From assembly GCA_946902875.1 (NCBI GenBank), contig OX336345.1, positions 5,053,395 to 5,117,394 of the forward strand: 64,000 nucleotides of DNA. Direction: 5' to 3'. The first letter of the stretch is position 1. Every line of letters starts with the position of its first letter. The notes under the pieces are model-generated. The model had not been told where the DNA came from and made no database searches. It worked only from the letters and a program-made list of their open reading frames with translations. Shown here piece by piece: positions 22,110-31,900 of this stretch. The translations under genes were made by a program, and so were the position numbers. Origin of the DNA: Nematopogon swammerdamellus (Eukaryota; Arthropoda; Insecta; Lepidoptera; Adelidae).

Positions 22110-22680
22110 ACATGCATACATACCACACGCTGCATCCAGACAATCGACCCCGATTGTCGGGATAGAGCGGCAGAGTGATCGGTGCTGTGCTACAAAAACT
22201 CAGGTAAATTACAGCACAACACCTACCACCAGGTTTTTTTTTTTTTATGGAAACTGACACGGTTGGCTACATCACCTACAACATCCGTGATGTCAGCCCA
22301 TAACACCGGATGAACTTGGTGCCACGTCAGTGCTTCCCTTCGGTCGGGCCGGCTACACTGAACTGGACGGAAAACACAAACTATTTACATAGCCGTTTCG
22401 ACCGACCTTTCATTCAGTGCGATTGTACCAACCCGGGCGGGTTAAACCCTACCACCTAGTAATAAGTTTTCGCAAAGTATTCGGACGAGATAGCTATCAA
22501 GTAGCCCACCTGCTACATGACTCAATGGAAGGACCGCGCTAAGGTGAGAGGTGGCTAACCTGTCGCCCTTTAGTACAGCATCTTGTCCTTGTCCTTTAGT
22601 GGCCTTTTACGATATGCACGGGGAGAGATGCAGTGGAGCTATTCTTTCAATGTACCGGCCCCACACTATTAATAATTTGT
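22110..22680 (-). repeat. Family B SINE-like repeat, interrupted by family A
   Basis: The left part (22110-22232: GACAATCGACCCCGATTGTC, TTACAGCACAACACCTACCA) and right part (22461-22680: AAGTATTCGGACGAGATAGC, GTCGCCCTTTAGTAC, GGGAGAGATGCAGTGG) join to the layout of the uninterrupted copy at 37.9-38.2 kb. A family A copy lies between them. Confidence 0.75.
22233..22460 (-). repeat. Family A SINE-like repeat inside family B
   Basis: TTATGGAAACTGACACGGTT, GGCTACATCACCTACAACAT, CTACACTGAACTGGACGG and GGGCGGGTTAAACCCTACCA: a well-preserved body without the shared head. A T run (the reversed A-tail) marks its 3' junction. Confidence 0.8.
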
Positions 22681-23460
22681 ACTCGAAATACATGTAAAAA
22701 TGTACATAGGTATGTATGTACATAGGTATCTACTCGGTGTGACTCGGTTCACTCACGATGTCAACTGAATTCGCCTCTTGGTGTACATAAAGCCTATATA
22801 ATTACTGGCAAGCAAACAGACGGCGAAAGGACGAACTAGGCTCATATTAGTAGGCAAATGGGAGAATTAATGTCTTGTGAATTATTATTTGTCCGTTTCT
22901 TGGTGATGGATGCGTCTTGTCTGGCGAGAAAATGTTGGTATTAAATTTAAGGGGTCCCTGGACAGTTAGTGGATATTAGATTAAATTACAAGGGCGATTG
23001 TTGGGTGAAGTAAATCAATGGGTGAAGTGTCTTGATTATTTTTTTTTGTTTATTTGGGAAATCAACAGCAACAATAGATTGTTACAATATTATGTAGGTT
23101 TTACGATAAAGTCCAATTATAGATTTCCAATGCTTAATACAGTTATCTACCTGTTATGTTATGCCTTGCTACCTTACTGTGTAGGAAATAACTAACTAAT
23201 AATTAACTCAAACTTTTTATTCTACAGCTTACAGAGTATTTATAAATTTCAGTTGATTTTCGGATGGTCACCAATACAATAATATTGTACAAATTTCTAC
23301 AAATGTGTTAAGTTCAAGCCGCTAAAGCTTGCCAGCAAAATGCCAGGACGATAAAAATATCCCTACGAAACTGTAAAAGCTCCACCTAGGAGTCAATACG
23401 CAAACTTACATAACGACAGAAATTTCTAAATGATGCGCGCGCCACCTATCGAGTATAGTA
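22681..23460. other. No recognised gene or repeat
   Basis: AT-rich. The 65-codon plus frame at 22998-23195 is hydrophobic and low complexity, with no motif. Confidence 0.35.
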
Positions 23461-23464
23461 CGCG

Positions 23465-23580
23465 TAATTATAAATTTTTGTACTATCTGAAACCAAGCGT
23501 GAATCCAGTCCAGTCCAGCCAGCGAGACGAGTTACGTAAATAGTGTCGCAACGTGATAAGAGATGGCGCAGCATGTAAGA
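23465..23580 (+). promoter_or_regulatory. Possible promoter and short first exon
   Basis: A TATA-like ATTATAAATTTTT near 23468 is followed by a less AT-rich leader (CCAGTCCAGTCCAGCCAGCG). An ATG at 23563 begins MAQH, followed directly by GTAAGA, which could be a splice donor. Unspliced, the frame stops after about 21 codons. No downstream exon can be identified, so this is a weak guess. Confidence 0.2.
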
Positions 23581-23614
23581 ATTATTTTTATTTGTAAACC
23601 AATACCATTTCCCA

Positions 23615-23727
23615 ATAAATATTCATAGTGTTGTTCAGAGGATAGCCATGGTCGTATGCCACTTTGCCCTATAGGGTAGGTGGCATACGACCACGGCTAT
23701 CCTCTGAACAACACTATGAATATTTAT
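23615..23727. repeat. 113-bp near-perfect hairpin
   Basis: Arms of 48 bases (23615-23662 and 23680-23727) pair with one mismatch. The 17-base loop contains the palindrome CCCTATAGGG. It may be a minimal foldback transposon or a hairpin-RNA source. No second copy occurs in the window. Confidence 0.85.
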
Positions 23728-24007
23728 TAAATACATTAAAATATATTACGTGTAAGTTGTTTATTTAATAGACGATAAAATATTGAATAGTTTGTACATA
23801 ACAAATTCAGATGAGAACATTTTCTTGTTTCATACTTTTTAGAGCGTGATTTTTCAGTAGTCGGGTTTTAGTTTTTGAACTTATTTTTTATTTTAATTAT
23901 TTTGGGGATATAACTTCGTGATAAAGTATTTGCAGAGCCGTTTTACATGTTTTGTTTGTTTTGGTTTTACTGTTTTATAATTTTAACATGTGTACCATAG
24001 TCCTTAA

Positions 24008-25740
24008 GGGCAAGCTGGGTTCAGGTAAACGATAAACCGACTCGAAGAAAGTAAGTAACAAAGGGCGAGGCCGAAGGCCGAGCTGCGTTCAGGAAGACGA
24101 CAAACTTTCTCGAAGAAAGTAAGCAACTATGGGCGAGGCCGAAGGCCGAGCGGCGCTCAGGAAGACGATGAACCATCTTTAAGAAAGTAAGTAACTGAGG
24201 GCGAGGCCGAAGGCCGAGCTGCGTTCGGGAAGACTATAAACCTTCCCGAAGACAGTAAGTAACCATGGGCGAGGCCGAAGGCCGAGCTGCGTTCAGGAAG
24301 AGGATAAACCATCTTTAAGAAAGTAAGTAACTGAGGGCCAGGCCGAAGGCCGAGCTGCGTTCGGGAAGACTATAAACCTTCTCGAAGAAAGTAAGTAACA
24401 AAGGGCGAGGCCGAAGGCCGAGCTGTGTTCAGGAAGACGATAAACTTTCCCGAAGACAGTAAGTAACTATGGGCGAGGCTGAAGGCCGAGCTGCGTTCAG
24501 GAAGAGGATAAACCATCTTTAAGAAAGTAAGTAACTGAGGGCGAGGCCGAAGGCCGAGCTGCGTTCGGGAAGACTATAAACCTTCTCGAAGAAAGTAAGT
24601 AACAAAGGGCGAGGCCGAAGGCCGAGCTCCGTTCAGGAAGACGATAAACTTTTTCGAAGACAGTAAGTAACTATGGGCGAGGCCGAGGGCCGAGCTGCGT
24701 TCAGGAAGAGGATAAACCATCTTTAAGAAAGTAAGTAACTGAGGGCGAGGCCGAAGGCCGAGCTGCGTTCGGGAAGACTATAAACCTTCTCGAAGAAAGT
24801 AAGTAACAAAGGGCGAAGCCGAAGGCCGAGCTGCGTTCAGGAAGATGATAAACTTTCTCGAAGACAGTAAGTATATGGGAGAGGCCGAAGGCCGAGCTGC
24901 GTTCATGAAGAGGATAAACCATCTTTAAGAAAGTAAGTAACTGAGGGCGAGGCCGAAGGCCGAGCTGCGTTCGGGAAGACTATAAACCTTCTCGAAGAAA
25001 GTAAGTAACAAAGGGCGAGGCCGAAGGCCGAGCTCCGTTCAGGAAGACGATAAACTTTTTCGAAGACAGTAAGTAACTATGGGCGAGGCCGAGGGCCGAG
25101 CTGCGTTCAGGAAGAGGATAAACCATCTTTAAGAAAGTAAGTAACTGAGGGCGAGGCCGAAGGCCGAGCTGCGTTCGGGAAGACTATAAACCTTCTCGAA
25201 GAAAGTAAGTAACAAAGGGCGAGGCCGAAGGCCGAGCTGCGTTCAGGAAGATGATAAACTTTCTCGAAGACAGTAAGTATATGGGAGAGGCCGAAGGCCG
25301 AGCTGCGTTCATGAAGAGGATAAACCATCTTTAAGAAAGTAAGTAACTGAGGGCGAGGCCGAAGGCCGAGCTGCGTTCGGGAAGACTATAAACCTTCTCG
25401 AAGAAAGTAAGTAACAAAGGGCGAGGCCGAAGGCCGAGCTGCGTTCAGGAAGATGATAAACTTTCTCGAAGACAGTAAGTATATAAGAGAGGCCGAAGGC
25501 CGAGCTGCGTTCATGAAGAGGATAAACCATCTTTAAGAAAGTAATTAAAAAAGGGCGAGGCCGAAGACCGAGCTGCGTTCGGGAAGACTATAAACCTTCT
25601 CGTAAACAGTAAGTAACTAAGGGAGAGGCCGAAGGCCGAGCTGCGTTCGGGAAGACTATAAACCTTCTCGTAGACAGTAAGTAACTATGGGCGAGGCCGA
25701 AGGTCGAGATGCGTTCAGGAAGAGGATAATTCTTTTTCGA
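24008..25740 (-). repeat. 68-bp satellite array with three-monomer units
   Basis: About 25 tandem monomers. Types A (GAGGATAAACCATCTTTAAG), B (GACTATAAACCTTCTCGAAG) and C (GACGATAAACTTTCTCGAAG, with GACAGTAAGTAACTATGG) repeat in that order from about 24297, giving higher-order units of 204 bp, or 202 bp where C has lost two bases (GTATATGGG). Every unit carries GGCCGAAGGCC and GTAAGTAA. The 202/204-bp units at 24705, 25111 and 25313 are almost identical, so homogenisation is at the trimer level. Confidence 0.95.
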
Positions 25741-25749
25741 AATAAGTAG

Positions 25750-26215
25750 CTAAGAAGTTACTTTCTTCGAGATGATTATAGTCTTCCTGAACGCAGCTCG
25801 ATCTTCTGACTCGCCCTCTGTTACTTACTTTCTTCGAAAAGGTTATCCTCTTCCTGAACGCAGCTCGGTCTTCGGCCTCGCCCTTTGTTGCTTACTTTCT
25901 TAAAGATGGTTTATCCTCTTCCTGAACGCAGCTCGGCCTTCGGCCTCGCCTGTTGTTACTTACTTTCTTCGAGAATGTTTATCGTCTTCCTGAACGCAGC
26001 TCGGCCCTCGGCCTCGCCCTTTATTACTTACTTTCTTCGAGAAGGTTTATAGTCTTCCCGAACGCAGCTCGGCCTTCGGCCTCGCCCTCAGTTACTAACT
26101 GTCTTTAAGAAGGTTTATCTACTTCCTGAACGCAGCTCGGCCTTCTGCCTCGCCCTTAGTTACTTATTTTCTTTGAGTAGGTTTATCGTCTTCCTGAACG
26201 CAACTCATTTACAAA
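25750..26215 (+). repeat. 68-bp satellite, inverted block
   Basis: About seven monomers in the opposite orientation (CTTCCTGAACGCAGCTCGGC, CTTCGGCCTCGCCCTTTGTT). The switch occurs in a decayed monomer at 25720-25765. The block ends GCAACTCATTTACAAACTTT, then CGCGTTTATAATATTAAG, a terminus also seen at 15.15 kb. Confidence 0.9.
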
Positions 26216-26275
26216 CTTTCGCGTTTATAATATTAAGATGGTTTTAAGTAGGATGTATTTGGGTAGGTTTGGAAT

Positions 26276-26625
26276 GAGGCCGAGTACCGTGTGGGGTCGA
26301 TACTTAAAAAGAATATCCCCACTGCATCTCTCCCCATGCATGTCGTAAAAGGCGACTAAGGGATAAGGACAAGATGCCGTGCTAAAGGGCGACAGGCTCG
26401 CCACCTCTCACCTTGGCACGGTACTTCCACCGAGTCATGCAGCAGGTGGGTCTTCGTGCCATACTTGCTGCTTGATCGATTTAATCTTGTTCGAATCCTT
26501 TGCAAAACGTGGTGGTCGGTGTTGTGCTGTAATTGACAAGAGTTCTTGCAGCACAACACCGATTACTCTGCTTACCCCGATTGTCGGATTCAGCGTCTGT
26601 GATATGTATGTATATATGTATGGAA
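26276..26625 (+). repeat. Family B SINE-like repeat, full length
   Basis: Head CCGTGTGGGGTCGATACTTA, AAAAGGCGACTAAGGGATAA, body GGACAAGATGCCGTGCTAAA and GTGGTCGGTGTTGTGCTGTA, end CCGATTGTCGGATTCAGCG, then a TATG-rich tail. Matches 48.67 kb. Confidence 0.8.
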
Positions 26626-26721
26626 TGAGGCCTGATTTTATTTTATTTAGAAATTATTACCAATTATCGGGTGCATGCAAGCAAATCCGAAAGCAATAGC
26701 TAACAATATATATATTTTAGA

Positions 26722-27046
26722 AATGTGCTAATTAAGCCCTTTCATTTGATACCCAACACGGCATCATTAAAAAAAATTTTTTTTTTAGATCATGACTTTT
26801 TGTCATCTAGAGGGCGCCATAGTCAATTTTGTGTGACGTCACATAGCCTATAACCAGCGGACGATCAAGACGCTTTCAACGATACCTCATTTGTCAAATT
26901 GTGATAAGTAGTTTAGAAGTTATGAGGGAACAGATGAACATACATACATACATACATACATACATACATACATACATACATACATACATACATACCGGTC
27001 AAACACATAACCCTCCTTTTTGCTTCGCCGTAGTCGGGTAAAAATA
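26722..27046 (+). repeat. Dispersed repeat with internal microsatellite
   Basis: AATTAAGCCCTTTCATTTGA, TCATCTAGAGGGCGCCATAG, TTGTGTGACGTCACATAGCC, then an ACAT microsatellite and the end CTTCGCCGTAGTCGGGTAAA. Non-coding. The TAGTCGGGTT ending is echoed near 8.86 and 23.86 kb. Confidence 0.45.
26938..26995 (+). repeat. ACAT tetranucleotide microsatellite
   Basis: About 14 uninterrupted copies of ACAT inside the repeat above. Confidence 0.95.
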
Positions 27047-27406
27047 TGGTTTAGTTAGAACTAAAAAAAATAATAAAAAAATAAGGCATAAAACGGGACT
27101 ATGAAAAACTAAGGAAATTACATAGAGTTCTAGAAGGGTGTGTAGAAGGATGGTACGTACCGATGGGTCCTCTGGTCCCCTGCAAGGGAAGAGGATAAAA
27201 TAGGGGGGTTTTGGGAAAAGGGTTGGGAGTTGGGGGTGACTAGTTAACGATTTGGAGAAATGTTAATGTCAAGAGATTCGTCACGTGTTGCGGCAGGGAG
27301 GTATTTTGAAATGCAGTTTAATGACCAAATATTTTCAACAAAAACAATAATATACCAGTGATTTGAAACAATAATGCTGCGATTAGGTGGGACAAACAAA
27401 ACTAAA

Positions 27407-27735
27407 TAAAAAACGGCCAAGTGCGAGTCGGACTCGCGCACCGAGGCGAGGGTTCCAGGTAACCACCACGTAATCGGCCGGTTTTTTATTATTTGTTGAT
27501 TTAATTATTTAGAGTGTGCACTATAATCGAGCCATTTTTGACGCATGTAACTAATAATACCGGCCAAGCGCGAGTCGAACTCGCGCACCGACATTTGCGT
27601 GCCACGTTCCTTGTATGGAGAACCCCTTAATTTTTCTACTTTTTTTTTTAATTTTTTCTTTTTTTTTTGCATCCGCCTTATTAACACAGATTCTGTGAAC
27701 ATTTCAACCGGCAACTCATTAACGGTTCAAAAGAT
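27407..27735 (-). repeat. Two broken family L copies
   Basis: A reverse 3' end at 27407-27456 (ACGGCCAAGTGCGAGTCGGA) meets a forward end (AATCGGCCGGTTTTTTA) at about 27488. A second reverse copy starts at 27557 (CCGGCCAAGCGCGAGTCGAA) and runs to ACGGTTCAAAAGATACAAG. Confidence 0.65.
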
Positions 27736-27954
27736 ACAAGTAAAGGTCATTTAAAGATCCAGGAATATGTACTTAAAAAGAATATGTACTTTTGAACTTG
27801 TATGTATGTAAATCACGAATGTATTTAGTTGTATGTTATTACTATTATCTATGTTTTATTGTTTAGTTTTGTAACCTTAAAAAAAAAATCTCATTTAATT
27901 TTCCGCACTACCCATCTACCCTACTCACAATCCCAGGTATACTGGCAGATAATG

Positions 27955-28108
27955 CCCTTAGGCTTTAAGTCCGCCTTTTGTCACTTTTTGTGCAATAAAG
28001 TATATTTTCATTTTCATTTCATTTCAAAGATACTACAGACGGAAAACCGGGCAATGGCGTGGTGGTACGGAACCCTCGGTGCGCGAGTCCTACTCGCACT
28101 TGGCCCGT
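27955..28108 (+). repeat. LINE 3' end followed by family L 3' end
   Basis: AAGTCCGCCTTTTGTCAC, TGTGCAATAAAGTATATTTT and an (ATTTC)n tail to 28025, then GGTACGGAACCCTCGGTGCG, CGAGTCCTACTCGCACTTGG and a T run. Confidence 0.6.
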
Positions 28109-28189
28109 TTTTTTTTTAACACTCCTGTTATTCATAATAAATTCTACACTTACGGTTTTAAGGTATGTATTTAAGTATTTATCTAAACA

Positions 28190-28262
28190 CAACACCGATT
28201 ACTCAGCTTACCCCGATTGTCGGGATTCAGCGTGTGTGATATGTATGTAGGTATGTATTGTA
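28190..28262 (+). repeat. Family B 3' end
   Basis: ACACAACACCGATTACTCAG, CTTACCCCGATTGTCGGG and a GTATGTA-rich tail, as at 26.6 and 48.97 kb. Confidence 0.6.
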
Positions 28263-28984
28263 TGTATTTATCTAAGCAAACCTAATCCACCCCTGCGCAA
28301 GCGTCTGCTGTCTAGCGTCCCTTGTAATCTCATTACATTAGCCAAAGGGTAACAGCCGATATATAGCTTACATCAACATAGGCCCCACTTACATGGCGAT
28401 GCAGCGAAAGCGTATGTGGCCATGAAACATGAAGTGAGGAATTATATTAGCGAAGAATTAATCAAGTTCGTGATAAAAGCACTCCGTGGCTTAGGCACCT
28501 ATTAATTAAGGCGGAAATAAGACTCAATCCGTGCTACCCGAGCACTGATGATTGAAACACGAACCATATGCAGATGTAATAGGTGCGAGATTCGTTCTAC
28601 TCGTGCAGTGGCTGATACGTCGCGCCGGCGAAGAACTTTTGCGCGAAAATCACACTATAATATATTAAATTTCACGTGTTGGAAAGATGGAAAACAATAT
28701 TTTTTTCGCTACGATTGTAGGGAAAAATATTATCTATATTTCTATGAGTCTTGTATTGAAACAATTGATGTTTCTCAAGATAATTTAACTTGAAAGTACA
28801 ATTTTCGTACTTTTCGTTATTTTTTTAAGATTTATTTAACACCTTTCCAAAGTAGTAAACTATATTTTTTTCGCTATGTTTGTTAATTAAAGATCAATAC
28901 ATAACCCATATTTTTTACAGATTTTTTATCTTTACCAATAGCTCAATAATTTCGTTAAATTTTTTTAATGTAATCCGATATGGG
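28263..28984. other. No recognised gene
   Basis: An 81-codon ATG frame (28548-28793) has seven cysteines but no recognisable spacing or domain. AT-rich after 28800. Confidence 0.3.
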
Positions 28985-29082
28985 TGGCTGAGTCGTAGGG
29001 GCCAAAGCACATGCTCCGACCAGCCAATATAACCTCCAAGAAGGTAGGTGCCATACCGGAGACTTCCCTGGATTGCTGGCTA
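28985..29082 (-). repeat. Dispersed repeat shared with 16.1 kb
   Basis: GCCAAAGCACATGCTCCGAC, AGGTAGGTGCCATACCGGAG and CTTCCCTGGATTGCTGG are the reverse complement of 16150-16265. It breaks at 29082 into a LINE 3' end. Confidence 0.6.
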
Positions 29083-29455
29083 TTTTATTGCTTCCGAACT
29101 GGGTGGCTGTGCCGAAGTCGAAACCTCAGGCGCAGCCAATCTCACCCCCGAGGACGTGCCAGTCCGGCTAGGAGGCGGGCTAATGTCGCTGGGGAAAGGC
29201 TATTAACCCGCGATTTCAAGATCCGTGAATTCTAGGAGTGGGGAAAGATATTCCCCGGAAGCCCGTTCTATGCCTTTGCAGTGCGACACAAGAACGAAGT
29301 TCGAAGAACTCGACTTCTGTCGACTACACAAAGGGGCGTTCATTCAACGGGAGTATGGCGGGTTTGGCGAAGGCGAACAGGAGGAGGAGGGATTAGGGAA
29401 GCAAGTTCGTTATAGCAGCGGCTATATTAGTAACGATAAAACACTCAATGACCCA
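29083..29455 (-). pseudogene. LINE C-terminus and 3' UTR, second copy
   Basis: The reverse complement starts in the coding end (TTCCCTAATCCCTCCTCCTC, then CTGTTCGCCTTCGCCAAACC) and runs through GGCTTCCGGGGAATATC to the 3' UTR (CACCCAGTTCGGAAGCAATA). It parallels 12.35-12.73 kb base for base over most of its length, with several frame-breaking changes. Nothing upstream of the C-terminal 100 codons is present, so it was truncated on insertion. Since the two copies lie in inverted orientation 17 kb apart, they could support a recombination inversion, though this is only an inference. Confidence 0.65.
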
Positions 29456-29559
29456 ACGATACGTCTGTGCTGTGCTTCTGTGTGTATATCTGCGGAACTA
29501 AAATTAGTTTAATATGTTGCTTAATTAATTAGTTTTACACTTTAGGCTCAAAATTAAAA

Positions 29560-29712
29560 ATTATATCGGGCGACCCTCGTTCAGGAGTTTATCTCAAACA
29601 GAGGGTCAGCATCGCCATCCAGCGTGGGAATGCAGCGAGTATGCTGGGAACACTCAGCTCCATCCCCAGGCAAAATTTCAGTGAAATATTTTATATAGTT
29701 ATGTAAGTAGTT
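29560..29712 (+). pseudogene. Retroelement C-terminal fragment ([11 protein letters not shown] motif)
   Basis: The plus frame reads [20 protein letters not shown], then [13 protein letters not shown], ending at a stop near 29704. A second fragment with EFLRQRISVAIQRG lies at 37.0 kb. I recall this block from insect retroelement-type proteins but cannot name the clade. Both copies start abruptly, consistent with 5' truncation. Confidence 0.45.
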
Positions 29713-30079
29713 TGTTTAGCATTTTAATTTTGTATTCATTTTATATCAAATAAATCTCTTATTAGTTTAATGATGATAATTATTTAATAGTAATGTTAGA
29801 AACTTAGCTTTATTTATATCCTTGTAATTAAAGCGAAGCTTCGATCATCTCCGAATGTTTTCTCCGAATGTGTTCGCTTTGGGCCCCAATGTTCAGCTGA
29901 TGTGAATAGCGGGGTGATGCTATATAGCCTATAACCTGGCGAAGATATGTCTTGTTAATGTACAAATACGTATGCATACACAAATACGGCGGACGTTGGA
30001 TTTCATATCATGTAAAGAAGAAGATATTACATTATTCAGAACAATTTAAAATTTGAAAATTGAGTCACACAATAACATA
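29713..30079. other. No recognised gene
   Basis: AT-rich. A short piece near 29917 (GATGCTATATAGCCTATAAC) echoes part of the dispersed repeat at 26.84 kb. Confidence 0.35.
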
Positions 30080-30081
30080 TA

Positions 30082-30503
30082 CAACGTGTTCCAAAACTCA
30101 ACGTCAAGCGGGAACCAGGGAGTAGGCCAGTTTTGACTACCCAGGAAAAAATAAGAAACAAAATTGGAGTCATTTGTTTTGACTCCAATTTGAAAAAAAC
30201 CTTGAAAATTTTACTTAATATTTTTTTCTGATAAAGCTATGGTATTTTGGTTTTAATTGGGATACTGATATCAATAGCAGTTATTTAAGCAACTAATAAA
30301 AAAAAAATACAATTATATTTGCAAATTTGTAGTCGTAGTACCTAAAAATGTTGTAGGAGATGTCACTTTTCAACGTTTTTCAAAAAATGCTCATATTATC
30401 ATAAAAATCAAACGACTCCGATTTTTTTCTTATTTTTCCCTGGGTAATCATAAACTGGCCTACTCCCTGGTTCCCGCTTGACGTTAAGTTTTGGGAAACA
30501 TTG
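30082..30503. mobile_element. Tc1/mariner-like MITE, copy 1
   Basis: Ends CAACGTGTTCCAAAACTCAA and its reverse partner, extending about 70 bases with few mismatches (ACGTCAAGCGGGAACCAGGG, AGTAGGCCAG). TA lies on both sides (30080-30081, 30504-30505). The AT-rich interior has no transposase. Copies 2 and 3 are at 45.73 and 53.99 kb. Confidence 0.85.
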
Positions 30504-30505
30504 TA

Positions 30506-31654
30506 TATATACGAGTAATTTGACAAAATTTATTGCCTGCAAGGCAGTCTAGGACTAGTGGAGATGATAAATTGTTCTATGTTGTATATGCGTGTACTCA
30601 TATTGTGGAAATAAAGTAATTTTGAAATTGAATTATTTCATAATGTCATTTCTGTTTCGAAAATCTCGTGTATTCCGCACTATAACCACATTCCTACTAT
30701 TTACCAACCTCGTCATCTAAGACGTATTCTGCGTCAAAAACTCCGAAGAAAATTGGAAAGAAATATTAAACTGATATTTTAACTTGCCAATGAAGGGATC
30801 AGTACCGACTTATTGACAAAGAGTATTTCTACCTACAGGAGAGCCAGGTCTGTTTGAACAGGTCGCGGGCTCCCTCCAATAAAGACCTCTTCAATCCTCA
30901 ATTATTTGCCGACAGAAATCAAAATGAAAGATTGTTTTCGGAGGTCGAGTAGTTTTCACAGGCGCCTCTTTTCTCGCGAGGTAACGGCAATATTTCACAA
31001 ACGACGGACTCAAATGAAAGGCGGCACGATTGATGGCGGGGGAAGCTTGTTATTTCAAAAAAGCGCGAGCCCATTTCCCGCCACTGCTCGCGAGATATAT
31101 CATTGCAAACGTCAACAGAGTAGAAAATTAAAGTCAATAAGAGAAGGATGCCGATAATAAGTACGCCGGGAGGGGGGAGGGGTGGGGCGGGCCGAAGCGG
31201 GGTTGGAGGACGGAGGTGGGGTGAATAGGGTTACCATATCGAGAAAAAGTTCTGACAGAAAGTCTGATATTCGTAAAAGAGCCCGAACATTTATTTATTT
31301 ATTTTATTTATTTATTTTACTCAAGTTAGTATAAGTGTATCAACAATTTCTGACAATGGCTCTATACACCTGATTTTATTTTTACTGTTACTTTTGATTT
31401 TATGCCGTCAGAATTATAAAGCTTAAATTATTATAGTTATTCTAGCTCTCAAACTGTATCTTAACACTATAAGCGGGTGTCTATTGTGTAGTTAGTCACA
31501 ATGTACTCGTATTGTAATCGAAGACGTAAAAAAGTTTTTTGCCAGTTCTTCTTTGTGGGTGTAATCGAACCTGATTGTAAAAACTAAACAGGACAAATTC
31601 AAGCGTAGTGTACTACCATACGAATGATGAATAAAGAATATAGCAAAACTACGG
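30506..31654. other. No confident gene
   Basis: A GC-richer stretch at 30900-31220 includes two CTCGCGAG palindromes (about 30973 and 31089), an 83-codon plus frame with no motif, and G-rich DNA (31165-31220). AT-rich elsewhere. Confidence 0.3.
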
Positions 31655-31900
31655 CAAAAAATCAGACAGCGGCAGTGGGCTGGTCACATCTGTGGTAGAC
31701 CCGATGGGGTTGACAGGTTCTTGAATGGAGGCGACGTACAAGCAAACGTAGCGTGGGATGCCTCCCGGCTAGGTGGACAGACTACCTAAAAAAGGTAGCC
31801 TGGAGTTGACGGATGAGAAGAGCGGAAGACCGCGTGTGGTGGCGTGCCTTGAGAGATGCCTATGCCCAGCAGTGGACCAATACGGGCTGATGATGATGAT
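31655..31900 (+). pseudogene. RTE-type LINE 3' end
   Basis: The plus frame reads RQKIRQRQWAGHICGRPDGV, the W-A-G-H-I-x-R-x-P-D-G block of RTE LINEs, then breaks. The remaining coding end persists in other frames up to CCTATGCCCAGCAGTGGACC, and the element closes in a (GATGAT)n tail at 31887-31900. It represents the same module as 4.44-4.90 kb. About 80 codons remain of a protein that is normally several hundred residues, so the catalytic parts are gone. No target duplication could be defined. Confidence 0.75.

Noticed and set aside
24701..25530. Three near-identical 73-codon minus-strand frames
   Set aside because: They fall on the 202/204-bp satellite units; repetition of the frame mirrors the satellite.
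24008..26215. CRISPR-like array
   Set aside because: Monomers are contiguous with no unique spacers, and the context is eukaryotic.
26379..26699. 106-codon plus frame as a gene
   Set aside because: Lies within the family B repeat and is not kept open in its other copies.
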